A DNA stretch of 64,000 bases from Flavicella marina (GCF_009193215.1 NZ_VYVA01000002.1:186001-250000); one strand, 5' to 3'. Counted from the first letter of the stretch, positions 26,307 through 35,753 are shown. The notes: generated by a model from the letters alone, not told the origin. Numbers and translations are program-made.

Positions 26307-27698
26307 ATGCAACGTAATCAAAAAACAATTGAAAAGGAAGTAACCCTAAAAGGAATAGGTTTACATACAGGAAAAGAAGTTACGCTAACATTTAAGCCAG
26401 CACCAGAGAATCATGGGTATGCTTTTGTAAGAGTTGATTTAGAGGGACAACCGGTAATCGAACCTAAAGCAGAATATGTAACAGATACACAAAGAGGAAC
26501 CAATTTAGAGAAAAATGGTGTGAGCATCAATACTTCTGAGCATGTTTTAGCAGCTGCAGTAGGATTGGGTGTAACGAATTTGATTATTGAGTTAGATGCG
26601 GCTGAACCTCCTATTATGGATGGATCATCAAAGCACTTTGTTGAAGCTATTGAAAAAGCAGGTATCAAAGAACAAACTGAAGAAGTAGAAGAGTATATCG
26701 TTAAAGAAATTATCAGTTACCGTGATGAAGAAACGGGTAGTGAGATTATGGTAATTCCTTCAAACGAATACCAGGTAACTACTATGGTTGATTTTGGTAC
26801 GCAAATTTTAGGAACTCAAAATGCTTCTTTAGAGAGTATCAAAAATTTTAAAGATGAAATTTCTGCAGCAAGAACATTTAGTTTTCTACATGAATTAGAG
26901 ATGTTGTTAGACAACAACCTTATCAAAGGAGGTGATTTAAACAATGCGATTGTATATGTAGATAAAGAGATATCAGGAGATACAATGTCTAAATTGAAAA
27001 AGGCATTCGGAAAAGATTCTATCTCTGTAACTCCAAATGGTATTTTAGATAATTTAACGTTGCACTGGGCAAATGAAGCAGCGAAACACAAATTATTAGA
27101 TGTAATTGGTGATTTAGCGCTTGTAGGAACTCCAATTAGAGGGAAGGTTATTGCAAACAAACCAGGACATTCAATCAATACAAAGTTTGCGAAAAAATTA
27201 GCTGGAATCATAAAGAAAGAAAAAAGAAATAAAGTTCCACAATTCGATTTGAATCAACCACCGTTGATGGATATCAATAGAATTATGGAAATTTTACCAC
27301 ATAGACCTCCGTTTTTGTTGATTGATAAAATTCTTGAGTTAACAGATACACATGTAGTAGGATCTAAAAATGTATCAATGAATGAGCCGTTTTTTGTCGG
27401 TCATTTCCCTGATGCACCGGTAATGCCAGGAGTATTACAGATTGAAGCAATGGCGCAATGTGGTGGTATTTTGGTGTTGAGCACCGTACCAGATCCAGAA
27501 AACTATTTAACGTATTTCATGAAGATGGATAACGTAAAATTCAAACAAAAAGTATTGCCAGGAGACACCTTGATTTTTAAAGCAGAATTGATGTCTCCAA
27601 TTCGTAGAGGAATTTGTCATATGCAAGCTTTCGGATATGCCAATAATAAATTGGTAGTAGAAGCTGAATTAATGGCACAAATCGCAAAAAAGAAATAA
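26307..27698 (+). CDS. lpxC/fabZ: Bifunctional LpxC deacetylase / FabZ 3-hydroxyacyl-ACP dehydratase
   Basis: A 463-residue fusion typical of Bacteroidota. The N-terminal part (about 1-305) is LpxC, the zinc deacetylase committing UDP-acyl-GlcNAc to lipid A: TLKGIGLHTGKEV, NTSEHVLAA (zinc His), DGSSKHFVEAI, SAARTFSFLHELE, and HKLLDVIGDLALVGTPIRG (zinc His and Asp). The C-terminal part (about 315-463) is FabZ, which dehydrates 3-hydroxyacyl-ACP in fatty-acid synthesis: IMEILPHRPPFLLIDKI (catalytic His) and GHFPDAPVMPGVLQIEAMAQ (catalytic Glu). It begins two bases after the lpxD stop, so the genes are closely coupled. Confidence 0.97.
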   Translation: MQRNQKTIEKEVTLKGIGLHTGKEVTLTFKPAPENHGYAFVRVDLEGQPVIEPKAEYVTDTQRGTNLEKNGVSINTSEHVLAAAVGLGVTNLIIELDAAEPPIMDGSSKHFVEAIEKAGIKEQTEEVEEYIVKEIISYRDEETGSEIMVIPSNEYQVTTMVDFGTQILGTQNASLESIKNFKDEISAARTFSFLHELEMLLDNNLIKGGDLNNAIVYVDKEISGDTMSKLKKAFGKDSISVTPNGILDNLTLHWANEAAKHKLLDVIGDLALVGTPIRGKVIANKPGHSINTKFAKKLAGIIKKEKRNKVPQFDLNQPPLMDINRIMEILPHRPPFLLIDKILELTDTHVVGSKNVSMNEPFFVGHFPDAPVMPGVLQIEAMAQCGGILVLSTVPDPENYLTYFMKMDNVKFKQKVLPGDTLIFKAELMSPIRRGICHMQAFGYANNKLVVEAELMAQIAKKK

Positions 27699-27699
27699 T

Positions 27700-28482
27700 A
27701 TGAATCAACCGTTAGCATACGTTCATCCACAAGCTAAAATTGCTAGAAATGTAGTGATTGAACCATTTACAACCATTCATAATAATGTAACCATTGGATC
27801 AGGAACTTGGATCGGTTCAAATGTTACTATTATGGAAGGAGCAGTGATTGGTGAAAACTGTAGAATTTTTCCTGGGGCTGTTATTTCAGCAATACCTCAA
27901 GATTTGAAATACGATGGTGAAGAAACAGCGACTATAATTGGTAATAATGTAACGATTAGAGAATGTGTTACTATAAACCGTGGAACAGCAGACAGGATGA
28001 AAACTGTAATTGGTGACAATTGTTTGATTATGGCTTATTGTCATGTTGCTCATGATTGTATCGTTGGTGATAATTGTATTTTTTCAAATGGAAGTACCTT
28101 AGCAGGGCATGCGAATATTGGTAGCAATGTAATTTTAGCCGGTATGACTGCAATTCATCAATTTTGTTCGATTGGAGATCATGCATTTGTTACAGGTGGA
28201 TCGTTGGTGCGTAAAGATGTTCCTCCATATGTAAAGGCAGCTAGAGAGCCATTATCATATGTTGGAATTAACTCTGTTGGGTTGAGAAGAAGAGGTTTTT
28301 CAACTGAAAAAATTAGAGAAATTCAAAATATTTACAGAATCTTATTCCAAAGCAAATACAACAACAGTCAGGCAATAAGAATTATTGAAGCAGAAATGGA
28401 AGCTTCAAGTGAAAGAGACGATATAATTAAATTTATCCAATCTTCTCAGAGAGGAATTATGAAAGGATATTTTACTAACTAG
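27700..28482 (+). CDS. lpxA: Acyl-[ACP]-UDP-N-acetylglucosamine O-acyltransferase
   Basis: A 260-residue enzyme performing the first acylation in lipid A synthesis. Hexapeptide-repeat turns run through residues 8-190 (IGSNVTIMEGAVIGENCRIFPG, IGNNVTIRECVTINRGT). HVAHDCIVGDN contains the catalytic His at about residue 122, and the helical C-terminal domain (FSTEKIREIQNIYRILFQSKYNNSQAIR) is complete. The gene starts one base after the lpxC/fabZ stop. efp follows after 15 bases. Confidence 0.96.
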   Translation: MNQPLAYVHPQAKIARNVVIEPFTTIHNNVTIGSGTWIGSNVTIMEGAVIGENCRIFPGAVISAIPQDLKYDGEETATIIGNNVTIRECVTINRGTADRMKTVIGDNCLIMAYCHVAHDCIVGDNCIFSNGSTLAGHANIGSNVILAGMTAIHQFCSIGDHAFVTGGSLVRKDVPPYVKAAREPLSYVGINSVGLRRRGFSTEKIREIQNIYRILFQSKYNNSQAIRIIEAEMEASSERDDIIKFIQSSQRGIMKGYFTN

Positions 28483-28497
28483 ATTAAAAAAAATATA

Positions 28498-29064
28498 ATG
28501 GCATCTACATCAGATATTAGAAACGGATTGTGTATCAATTACAACAGTGATACTTTTAAAATTGTTGAATTTCAACATGTAAAACCAGGTAAAGGACCTG
28601 CATTTGTAAGAACAAAGTTAAAGAGTTTAACTACTGGAAAGGTAATTGATAATACTTTTTCGGCAGGGCATAAAATTGATGAAGTTCGTGTTGAAACAAG
28701 AAAATATCAATATTTGTATGCAGAAGGTGAAATGTACAATTTCATGAATACATTGGATTACAACCAAATTACTTTAGAAAAGGCAATTTTAGATGCGCCA
28801 GATTTGATGAAAGAAGGTGAAGTTGTTACTGTGGTTGTTAGAGCTGAAGATGAAATGCCTTTAGCAGTAGAAATGCCAGCTAGTGTAATTTTAGAAGTTA
28901 CTTACACAGAACCAGGTGTAAAAGGAAATACGGCAACAAATGCTACAAAGCCTGCAACTGTAGAAACAGGAGCTACGATCAATGTACCTTTGTTTATCAA
29001 TGAAGGAGATAAAGTGAAAATTGAAACGGCTAAAGGTACGTACCAAGAGCGTATCAAAGAGTAA
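28498..29064 (+). CDS. efp: Translation elongation factor P
   Basis: A 188-residue three-domain factor that relieves ribosome stalling at polyproline. The N-terminal KOW-like domain has FKIVEFQHVKPGKGPAFVRTKLKSL, with the modifiable loop lysine in GKGPAF. YQYLYAEGEMYNFMNTLDYNQI belongs to the second domain, and INVPLFINEGDKVKIETAKGTYQERI is the conserved end of the third. It is located at the end of the lpx operon and is followed by a good terminator. Which lysine-modifying system serves it is not visible here. Confidence 0.97.
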   Translation: MASTSDIRNGLCINYNSDTFKIVEFQHVKPGKGPAFVRTKLKSLTTGKVIDNTFSAGHKIDEVRVETRKYQYLYAEGEMYNFMNTLDYNQITLEKAILDAPDLMKEGEVVTVVVRAEDEMPLAVEMPASVILEVTYTEPGVKGNTATNATKPATVETGATINVPLFINEGDKVKIETAKGTYQERIKE

Positions 29065-29098
29065 TTACAGTAATTTGTAACTTACAACCATTCCATAT

Positions 29099-29146
29099 AA
29101 GGAATCTTACAAATAACCAAAAGTGTTGTGTAAGGTTCCTTTTTTA
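29099..29146 (+). terminator. Terminator after efp
   Basis: AAGGAATCTTAC (29099-29110) pairs with GTAAGGTTCCTT (29130-29141), 12 pairs with one G-T wobble and a 19-base loop, then five T. It ends the HD-lpxD-lpxC/fabZ-lpxA-efp run. Confidence 0.75.
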
Positions 29147-29162
29147 TTAAATCAAGAATCTG

Positions 29163-30086
29163 ATGAAGTTTAAACAAGAACAAAAGTTAAAAGATATTGC
29201 GACAATTATTAACTGTAATTATGTTGGTGCTGAAGATTTTCCTGTATTGGGTATGAATGAAATTCATGTAGTGACACCCGGAGATATCGTTTTTGTAGAT
29301 CATCCAAAGTATTACGATAAGGCACTAGCATCTGCAGCAACGATAGTTTTGATCAATAAAGAAGTAGCTTGTCCTGAAGGAAAAGCTTTACTGATTTCTA
29401 ATGATCCGTTTAGAGATTTTAACAAGCTGACAGTGCATTTCAATCCATTTATAGCTAGTACGGCAAGTATAAGTCCGAATGCATCCATAGGAGAAGGAAC
29501 AGTCATTCAACCAAATGTATTTGTTGGGAACAATGTTTCTATTGGTAAAAACTGTTTGATTCATCCTAATGTCGCTATTTATGACAATTGTATTGTTGGA
29601 GATAATGTTACGATTCATAGTGGTACTGTGTTAGGTGGAGATGCGTTTTATTATAAAAATAGACATACAGGTTTTGATAAATTGATTTCAGGTGGGCGTG
29701 TAGTCTTAGAGGATAATGTAGATTTAGGAGCACTGTGTACTTTGGATAGAGGTGTTACAGGAGATACTTTGGTAAAAGAAGGAACAAAAATTGACAACCA
29801 AGTACATATTGGACACGATACAGTTATTGGTAAAAAGTGTTTGATCGCTTCTCAAACAGGAATTGCTGGTTGCGTGATTGTAGAAGATGAGGTTACATTA
29901 TGGGGGCAAGTAGGAGTTACTTCTGGAATTACTATAGGTGAAAAAGCAGTTGTATTAGCACAAACAGGAGTATCTAAAGGATTAGAAGGGGGTAAAACTT
30001 ATTTTGGATCTCCCGTATCTGAGGCACGAGAAAAATTAAAAGAAATAGCTGGAATAAGAAAGATTCTCAACGAAAAGAATCAATAA
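29163..30086 (+). CDS. Second LpxD-like acyltransferase (paralogue)
   Basis: A 307-residue protein with the LpxD layout: an N-terminal uridine-binding-like domain (LKDIATIINCNYVGAEDFPVLGMNEIHVVTPGDIVFVDHPKYY) and a hexapeptide left-handed beta-helix (about 100-290). DNQVHIGHDTVIG has the His expected at the catalytic site, and KGLEGGKTYFGSPVSEAREKLKEIAGIRKI forms the C-terminal helix. It is shorter than the lpxD product at 25271 and clearly diverged. Bacteroidota often carry such an extra copy. It may acylate a different sugar nucleotide or serve another surface glycolipid; this is inference. It lies after the efp terminator and 70 bases before bshA. Confidence 0.85.
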   Translation: MKFKQEQKLKDIATIINCNYVGAEDFPVLGMNEIHVVTPGDIVFVDHPKYYDKALASAATIVLINKEVACPEGKALLISNDPFRDFNKLTVHFNPFIASTASISPNASIGEGTVIQPNVFVGNNVSIGKNCLIHPNVAIYDNCIVGDNVTIHSGTVLGGDAFYYKNRHTGFDKLISGGRVVLEDNVDLGALCTLDRGVTGDTLVKEGTKIDNQVHIGHDTVIGKKCLIASQTGIAGCVIVEDEVTLWGQVGVTSGITIGEKAVVLAQTGVSKGLEGGKTYFGSPVSEAREKLKEIAGIRKILNEKNQ

Positions 30087-30156
30087 TATTTTAGTTTAAA
30101 TATGTAAGTAATCCTGCAGATTACGTACCAATAGAACAAATACAGAATCAGCGTTC

Positions 30157-31293
30157 ATGAAAATCGGAATTGTTTGTTATCCTACTTTTGGTGGGAGTGG
30201 AGTAGTAGCTACTGAATTAGGGATGGCCTTAGCTCATAAAAATCACGAAGTACATTTTATTACATACAACCAACCTGTTAGATTGGATTTTATTTCTAGT
30301 GGTTTGCATTTTCATCAGGTACAAATAAAAGAATACCCTCTCTTTGAATACCAACCCTATGAGTTGGCTTTGTCGGCTAAAATGGTGGAGGTTGTTTCTA
30401 AATTTAAATTAGACATCTTACATGTTCACTATGCGATACCACATGCCTATGCTGCATTTATGGCAAAGCAAATGTTGAAAGAGCAAGGGATCGATATCAA
30501 AGTAGTAACTACTTTGCATGGTACGGATATTACCTTGGTAGGTAGTCACCCAAGTTATAAAAAATCGGTTGAGTTTAGTATCAATAGTTCTGATGCTGTA
30601 ACGACAGTTTCAAATAGTTTGAAAGATCAAACATTGGAATTATTTGATATCAAAAAAGAAATTCAAGTGATCTATAATTTCATTGAATTAGAAAAATATC
30701 CAGATATTTTGCACGAAGAATGTCAGCGAATTTCTATCGCTGCTGAGAACGAAAGAATTTTGACGCACATTAGTAATTTTAGACCAGTGAAGCGTACTTC
30801 TGATGTGATTGAGATATTTTATAGAGTTCAGAAGAAAATACCTTCAAAATTACTTTTAGTAGGTGATGGTCCTGATTTACATGCTGCAAGATTAAAAGCG
30901 AAAGAATTGGGTATTTATGAAAACGTACTCTTTTTAGGAAACAGTGTTGAGTTGGAAAAAATTCTATGTTATACAGATTTGTTTTTGCTTCCTTCAGAAA
31001 CGGAAAGTTTTGGATTGGCTGCATTAGAGGCAATGGCAGCTAAAAGTCCTGTTATTTCTAGTAATTCAGGTGGTTTGCCCGAAGTAAATGTAAATGGGTA
31101 TACTGGGTTTTTGAGTGATGTAGGTGATGTTGAAGATATGGCGAAAAATGCGGTTTATATATTAGAAGATAGTGAGCGCCTGAAATTATTCAAGACAAAT
31201 GCATGGGAGCATTCGAGAAAATTTTCAATTGAAGAAATTCTACCGTTTTACGAAAAAATTTATGCTGACTTAGATGCTCTTAGAGACAAATAA
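30157..31293 (+). CDS. bshA: N-acetyl-alpha-D-glucosaminyl L-malate synthase BshA
   Basis: A 378-residue GT4 glycosyltransferase making GlcNAc-malate, the first step to the thiol bacillithiol. The start MKIGIVCYPTFGGSGVVATELGMALAHKNHEVHFITY is the BshA signature (GGSG loop). Further blocks are HVHYAIPHAYAAFMAKQ, TTLHGTDITLVGSHPSYK, and the EX7E motif ESFGLAALEAMA (about 285-296) that binds the nucleotide-sugar. Bacillithiol is known in Bacteroidota as well as Firmicutes. bshB and bshC are not in the window. The gene converges on recQ with one base between stops. Confidence 0.93.
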   Translation: MKIGIVCYPTFGGSGVVATELGMALAHKNHEVHFITYNQPVRLDFISSGLHFHQVQIKEYPLFEYQPYELALSAKMVEVVSKFKLDILHVHYAIPHAYAAFMAKQMLKEQGIDIKVVTTLHGTDITLVGSHPSYKKSVEFSINSSDAVTTVSNSLKDQTLELFDIKKEIQVIYNFIELEKYPDILHEECQRISIAAENERILTHISNFRPVKRTSDVIEIFYRVQKKIPSKLLLVGDGPDLHAARLKAKELGIYENVLFLGNSVELEKILCYTDLFLLPSETESFGLAALEAMAAKSPVISSNSGGLPEVNVNGYTGFLSDVGDVEDMAKNAVYILEDSERLKLFKTNAWEHSRKFSIEEILPFYEKIYADLDALRDK

Positions 31294-31294
31294 T

Positions 31295-33409
31295 TTATGC
31301 ATCCTCTAAAATGGCTAGTCCGAATTTGATAGTGTCATACGAGAGCTCTTCTTCAAAGTAATCAAAATAAGGACGCAAACTTTTAGGTGCATTCAGCTCA
31401 TCTTTTGCTTGTTGTATGAGTGTTAGTTCTTTATCGTTTACAAAATCCCTTAAAGATATTGGGTGTTTTTCTTTGTATAATTTGAGAATATGAGACTGTA
31501 TGGTTGTGATATTCAAACGTCTTTGTATCGAAATTTCTTCCGTAGAAAGTCCTTGCTGGTAAAGCTTTAGAGTTTCTAGAATACTATCTCCTTTTGTTTT
31601 TTTTACTTTTTTAGTTTTGGTCAATGTTTTCTCTTTTTGAAAAGCGATGATTTCTTTGATAAAGTCATAACCAAAATCTTCAAATTTTTTGCGTCCAACA
31701 CCATCAATTGCTAGAAAATCCTCATCAGTCATAGGTCGAACCCTTTCCATTTCTTTTAAAGACGCATCATTGAATACGAGGTACGCAGGTATATTTTGTT
31801 CTTGTGCAATTTTTAATCTAAGAGAACGAAGTCTTTCAAATAAATCCGTAGTTGATTTTTTAGCTTTCGTTACTTTTTCTTTTTTAGAACTTGCAATTGG
31901 TGCAACTTTAGTGAGTCGCACTTTTTCGTTTTCAAAAAGTACTTTTTTGGCAAGTTCACTAAATTTTAAGGCGTTGTTTTCGTGAAAGGCAATTTCACAA
32001 TAGCCCAAATTAATTAATTGAATGATGTATTGTTGCAGGTCTCTCCATGCTATTTCTTTGGCTACTCCATAGGTTTTTAATGTTTGGTATCCTTTCTCGT
32101 AAATAGCGGCATTTTGAGAGCCTCTTAAAAAATCAACCAAGGTACCAATAGGTTCAATTTCTTTAAGTCTAAAAATTCCGGATAGAATTTTTTGAGCAAT
32201 GACGGTGCCATCAAAAAATTCAGGTGGATTGTTGCAAACATCACAATTTCCACAATCTTTCTCAACAAACTCACCAAAATAGCTCAATAATATTTTTCGC
32301 CTACAACTAAGCGCTTCTGTATATTGTTGCATACGTTCTAACTTCGAAAGCTGTACCTCTTTGTTTCCTGAGTTTTGAGCGAATTTTTGCAATTGAATTA
32401 CATCAGCATAGCTATAAAACAAAAGGGTTTCTGAAGTAACACCATCTCTTCCTGCACGTCCGATTTCTTGGTAATATCCTTCCATATTTTTCGGTAGGTT
32501 GTAATGTATTACCCAACGAACATTTGATTTATCAATACCCATTCCAAATGCAATGGTAGCACATATAATTTGACTTTTGTCGTAGATAAAGTCTTCTTGT
32601 ATTCTCGCTCGCTCTTCGTGTTTTAAACCAGCATGATACGCTTCGGCTTTGAAACCGTTTTTACTCAAACGTGCAGCAACCTGCTCAGTAGCTTTTCTGC
32701 TCAAACAATATATGATTCCCGAACTTGTAGGTCGCTCTTTTATAAATTTTACAATTTGTGTAATTCTGTCTTGTGCACTTCTTACCTCTAAAGAAATATT
32801 GGGTCTATCGAATGAAGCAATATGCCTATCAGCATTTATCAAGCCAAGTTGTTGAATAATATCCTCTCTTGTCGCTTTATCTGCAGTCGCTGTTAAGGCA
32901 ACAACCGGTGTATTTGGGAGCCGTTTTTTTAAAAAGTTAAGTTGGGTATAAGCTGGTCGAAAATCATGTCCCCAAGATGAAATGCAATGTGCTTCATCGA
33001 TAGCTATCAAATCAATTTTTGCAACTTGATGAATCATTTCAAATAGTGCCAAGCTCTCTGGAGCGAGGTACAATAATTTTATACTTCCAGATTTAAGATT
33101 TTCAATGATTTGTTGATTTTCTTCGTCGGATTGACTGCTGTTGAGGTAGGCAGCCGGAATTCCGTTGGCATTCATACCATCAACTTGGTCTTTCATCAAA
33201 GCGATTAGCGGTGATATAACTAGAGTTACCCCTTCAAAGATTAGTGCTGGTAATTGAAAGCAAACTGATTTACCCCCACCGGTAGGCATGATTACCAGAT
33301 TGTCATTTCCATCTAAAATAGATGAAATAATTTTTTCTTGTAGCGGTCTGAATTTTTCATATCCGAAGTATTCTTTTAGGGTACTGTGCAATAATTCTTT
33401 TCGCTGCAT
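31295..33409 (-). CDS. recQ: ATP-dependent DNA helicase RecQ
   Basis: About 704 residues from the ATG at 33409 (MQRKELLHSTLKEYFGYEKFRPLQ); a longer reading from 33433 adds eight unsupported residues. It unwinds DNA 3' to 5' in recombination and fork repair. Motifs in order: Walker A MPTGGGKSVCFQLPA, DEAHCISSWGHDFRPAY, ALTATADKATREDI, IATIAFGMGIDKSNVRWVIHYNLPKNMEGYYQEIGRAGRDG, and the RecQ zinc-binding set CRRKILLSYFGE with CGNCDVCNNPP. RQC winged helix, HRDC (LRLKIAQEQNIPAYLVFNDASLKEM) and a C-terminal HTH_40-like part (LYQQGLSTEEISIQRRLNITTIQSHILKLY) follow. Confidence 0.96.
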   Translation of the reverse strand: MQRKELLHSTLKEYFGYEKFRPLQEKIISSILDGNDNLVIMPTGGGKSVCFQLPALIFEGVTLVISPLIALMKDQVDGMNANGIPAAYLNSSQSDEENQQIIENLKSGSIKLLYLAPESLALFEMIHQVAKIDLIAIDEAHCISSWGHDFRPAYTQLNFLKKRLPNTPVVALTATADKATREDIIQQLGLINADRHIASFDRPNISLEVRSAQDRITQIVKFIKERPTSSGIIYCLSRKATEQVAARLSKNGFKAEAYHAGLKHEERARIQEDFIYDKSQIICATIAFGMGIDKSNVRWVIHYNLPKNMEGYYQEIGRAGRDGVTSETLLFYSYADVIQLQKFAQNSGNKEVQLSKLERMQQYTEALSCRRKILLSYFGEFVEKDCGNCDVCNNPPEFFDGTVIAQKILSGIFRLKEIEPIGTLVDFLRGSQNAAIYEKGYQTLKTYGVAKEIAWRDLQQYIIQLINLGYCEIAFHENNALKFSELAKKVLFENEKVRLTKVAPIASSKKEKVTKAKKSTTDLFERLRSLRLKIAQEQNIPAYLVFNDASLKEMERVRPMTDEDFLAIDGVGRKKFEDFGYDFIKEIIAFQKEKTLTKTKKVKKTKGDSILETLKLYQQGLSTEEISIQRRLNITTIQSHILKLYKEKHPISLRDFVNDKELTLIQQAKDELNAPKSLRPYFDYFEEELSYDTIKFGLAILEDA

Positions 33410-33579
33410 AAATATAAAATTGATAGAGTACAAATATAATACTAGTATTTCATTAGGGATGCGGTACTTTAGGGATAATCACAAAAAATAGATGAAAATG
33501 TGATAGAAAAAAAGACATGTGTTTTTATGATTCGTAACTTGGGTGGTTAATTTTACCTTTTGAAACTTAAATAATCATT

Positions 33580-35349
33580 ATGTCAGTAAAAAAAGGAGTG
33601 TATGTGTGTTTGATTTTGTTCGTGTTTTTGGGTTTTTGTCAGAAAAACACAACTCATGAAAAACCGAAACAAAATGTAGTTCTTATATTGATAGACGATC
33701 TTAGTATGTATGGTGTTACTGCCTATGGTGCTGATAGAATGAGTTCTTACAAAGGAGCATTTGAAAATCAAAAAATAGCAACACCTGAGATAGATAAATT
33801 GGCATCCGAAGGATTGATGTGTACCAATGCCTTTGCGTATCCATTGTGTGAAGCTACTCGTATTGCATTGATGTCAGGTAAATATAATAATAGAAATTTT
33901 TTACGCTGTAAATCGCAGCATGCTTCTGATGTTACTTTTGGTGATGTCTTTCAGAAAGAAGGTTATGTGACCGGAATGTTTGGGAAATGGAAACAAACCA
34001 GAGGAACAAAAGAAATTCATGGGAAAGACTATATTTCTGAGTTTGGATGGGATGACTATACGTGTTACGATGTTGTTACAGAAGGACAACGTTTTATAAA
34101 TCCATTTTTGGTCGAAAACGGTGTCATAAAAAATTATCAAGGAAGAAAAGATTTAGATCCTATTACCGGAAGGCGCTGGTATGGACCTGATATTTGTAAC
34201 AGAAATGCATTGCGTTTTCTAGAAAAGAATCAAGACAAACCTTTCTTTTTATATTACCCGATGTTGTTGGTACATGACGATCACAAGCCTACACCTGACA
34301 CCAAACCGAATGCTATTTTTGATAATTTTGATGAGGCAAATCACAACAGAAATGGACATACAGGTGACGACCATAAATTTTTTCCTGACATGCATGCCTA
34401 TATGGATAAACTCATCGGTAATGTTGTAGCAAAATTAGATGCATTAGGACTTCGAGAAAATACCTTGATTATTGTAATGGGCGATAATGGTACGAAAGAA
34501 AGTTTCTCTCATGTGCTCCCTGACGGTACGGTGTATCCAGGTAGAAAGGGAGGAACAACAGATAATGGTTTGCATGTACCATTAATTTTAAACCAACCAG
34601 GTAAAATTCCTGCAAACAAAAATTCGATTAGAACTTATGAAGGATTGGTTGATGTAACCGATATTTTTCCAACCATAGCACAAGCTGCTGATGTTCAAAT
34701 TCCAAATAGCAATAGTTTGGATGGAATCAGTTTTTGGCCACAAGTTTTAGGGAAGAAAGCCGATGCCAGAGAAACTATATACACATGGTACAATAACAAT
34801 CAACCGTATACCAACAAAAAAGAATTGTTGATTTATGCTTTTGATAAAAACTTTAAAAGATACGATGCTACAGATGAATTTCCGAACGGACGTTTCTTTG
34901 ATTTAAGAAAAGATCCTTTAGAAAAAGAAGGGGATTATGTGGTGTATCGAAGGTTTGGTTTAGAACTACACAGTGGACTTGATTTGAATCTACTCGATAA
35001 AGAACAAAGCGAAGCATTCGATCAATTGGGAAAAGTAATAAATTCATACAAATTTAATCCAGTTACAAAACTAGATATTACTGGTGTAAAAAAGTGCAAA
35101 GTAGGAGCAAAGGTGCAATTGAGTTCTATTATTTATCCAGGTACTGCAACGCGTAAAAATATTGTTTGGGAATCAAGTAACCCTGAAATAGCATCAATAA
35201 ATAAGTTTGGTGAACTCACTGCAACCACAAAAGGAAAAACTACAATTACGATTTATTCATGGGACGATGCGTATCCTCTTTCTGCAAATGAACCACAAAC
35301 TTATCGAAAAAACGGAATTCAGAAGTCTATACTTTTTGAAGTAGAATAG
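33580..35349 (+). CDS. Type I (formylglycine) sulfatase lipoprotein with C-terminal Ig-like domain
   Basis: A 589-residue exported enzyme. VFLGFC gives a lipobox with Cys20, so it is probably membrane-anchored. VVLILIDDLSMYG (metal-binding Asp39-Asp40) and PLCEATRIALMSGK hold the CxAxR form of the sulfatase signature, with Cys90 to be converted to formylglycine. GKWKQTRG and VMGDNGTKESF complete the active site. This is a sulfatase of the S1 superfamily. After about residue 490 a bacterial Ig-like (Big2) domain appears (GAKVQLSSIIYPGTATRKNIVWESSNPEIASINKFGELTAT). It stands 404 bases before the GH81 gene. The target sulfate ester is unknown; red-algal galactan sulfate would fit the neighbourhood. 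Confidence 0.9.
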   Translation: MSVKKGVYVCLILFVFLGFCQKNTTHEKPKQNVVLILIDDLSMYGVTAYGADRMSSYKGAFENQKIATPEIDKLASEGLMCTNAFAYPLCEATRIALMSGKYNNRNFLRCKSQHASDVTFGDVFQKEGYVTGMFGKWKQTRGTKEIHGKDYISEFGWDDYTCYDVVTEGQRFINPFLVENGVIKNYQGRKDLDPITGRRWYGPDICNRNALRFLEKNQDKPFFLYYPMLLVHDDHKPTPDTKPNAIFDNFDEANHNRNGHTGDDHKFFPDMHAYMDKLIGNVVAKLDALGLRENTLIIVMGDNGTKESFSHVLPDGTVYPGRKGGTTDNGLHVPLILNQPGKIPANKNSIRTYEGLVDVTDIFPTIAQAADVQIPNSNSLDGISFWPQVLGKKADARETIYTWYNNNQPYTNKKELLIYAFDKNFKRYDATDEFPNGRFFDLRKDPLEKEGDYVVYRRFGLELHSGLDLNLLDKEQSEAFDQLGKVINSYKFNPVTKLDITGVKKCKVGAKVQLSSIIYPGTATRKNIVWESSNPEIASINKFGELTATTKGKTTITIYSWDDAYPLSANEPQTYRKNGIQKSILFEVE

Positions 35350-35522
35350 AGAATGGAAATTCAATTTTGTAGAAAAAAAACTATCATCTGGACATTTATT
35401 CATGAACGGAATGGATTGACCAAATAATTTAAATTAGGTACGAATAATTACTATTAAGATTAACATTTGTTTACTCTGTTCGACATGATTTATATTAATT
35501 AATTTTTAATTCGTAAAATTAT

Positions 35523-35546
35523 GAGGTTAAAACTATACATAACCTC
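35523..35546. promoter_or_regulatory. Inverted repeat upstream of GH81
   Basis: GAGGTTA (35523-35529) and TAACCTC (35540-35546), a perfect 7-bp pair with a 10-base spacer, about 150 bases before the predicted promoter. It is a candidate regulator site; the role is inferred. Confidence 0.35.
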
Positions 35547-35697
35547 TACATGGTGGTAATTGTAAAGTTTATTTTAAGTTTTTTTTATTGAGTGTAATCA
35601 TTGTTATCCCTTATTTTGTAGGTGTTAAGAGGTTTGTTTTTTTATTAAACGGAAATTGTCCACGTTCTGTATGTATTGTGTAGTGGCATAATAATAG

Positions 35698-35725
35698 TTG
35701 CTGGTTTGAGGTTTTAGTAATTTTG
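35698..35725 (+). promoter_or_regulatory. Promoter of the GH81 gene
   Basis: TTG at 35698-35700 and TAATTTTG at 35718-35725 fit the Bacteroidota -33/-7 consensus with 17 bases between. Transcription would start near 35730, leaving about a 25-base leader to the ATG at 35754. Confidence 0.55.
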
Positions 35726-35753
35726 GTTACAACCAATTAAACTAAACTTAAAC

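Larger units (their letters stand above)
35350..35753 (+). other. 404-base intergenic region between sulfatase and GH81
   Basis: No credible reading frame, RNA gene or terminator hairpin was found. It holds an inverted repeat at 35523-35546 and a promoter at 35698-35725, both described separately. The unusual length for this dense region suggests a regulated promoter for the GH81 gene. Confidence 0.6.

Noticed and set aside
26816-27211. 131-residue minus-strand frame
   Set aside because: Lies wholly inside lpxC/fabZ, opposite a frame with strong family motifs; an antisense shadow.
31410-33433. N-terminal extension of RecQ to 33433
   Set aside because: The extra eight residues have no family support; the ATG at 33409 begins the conserved sequence.
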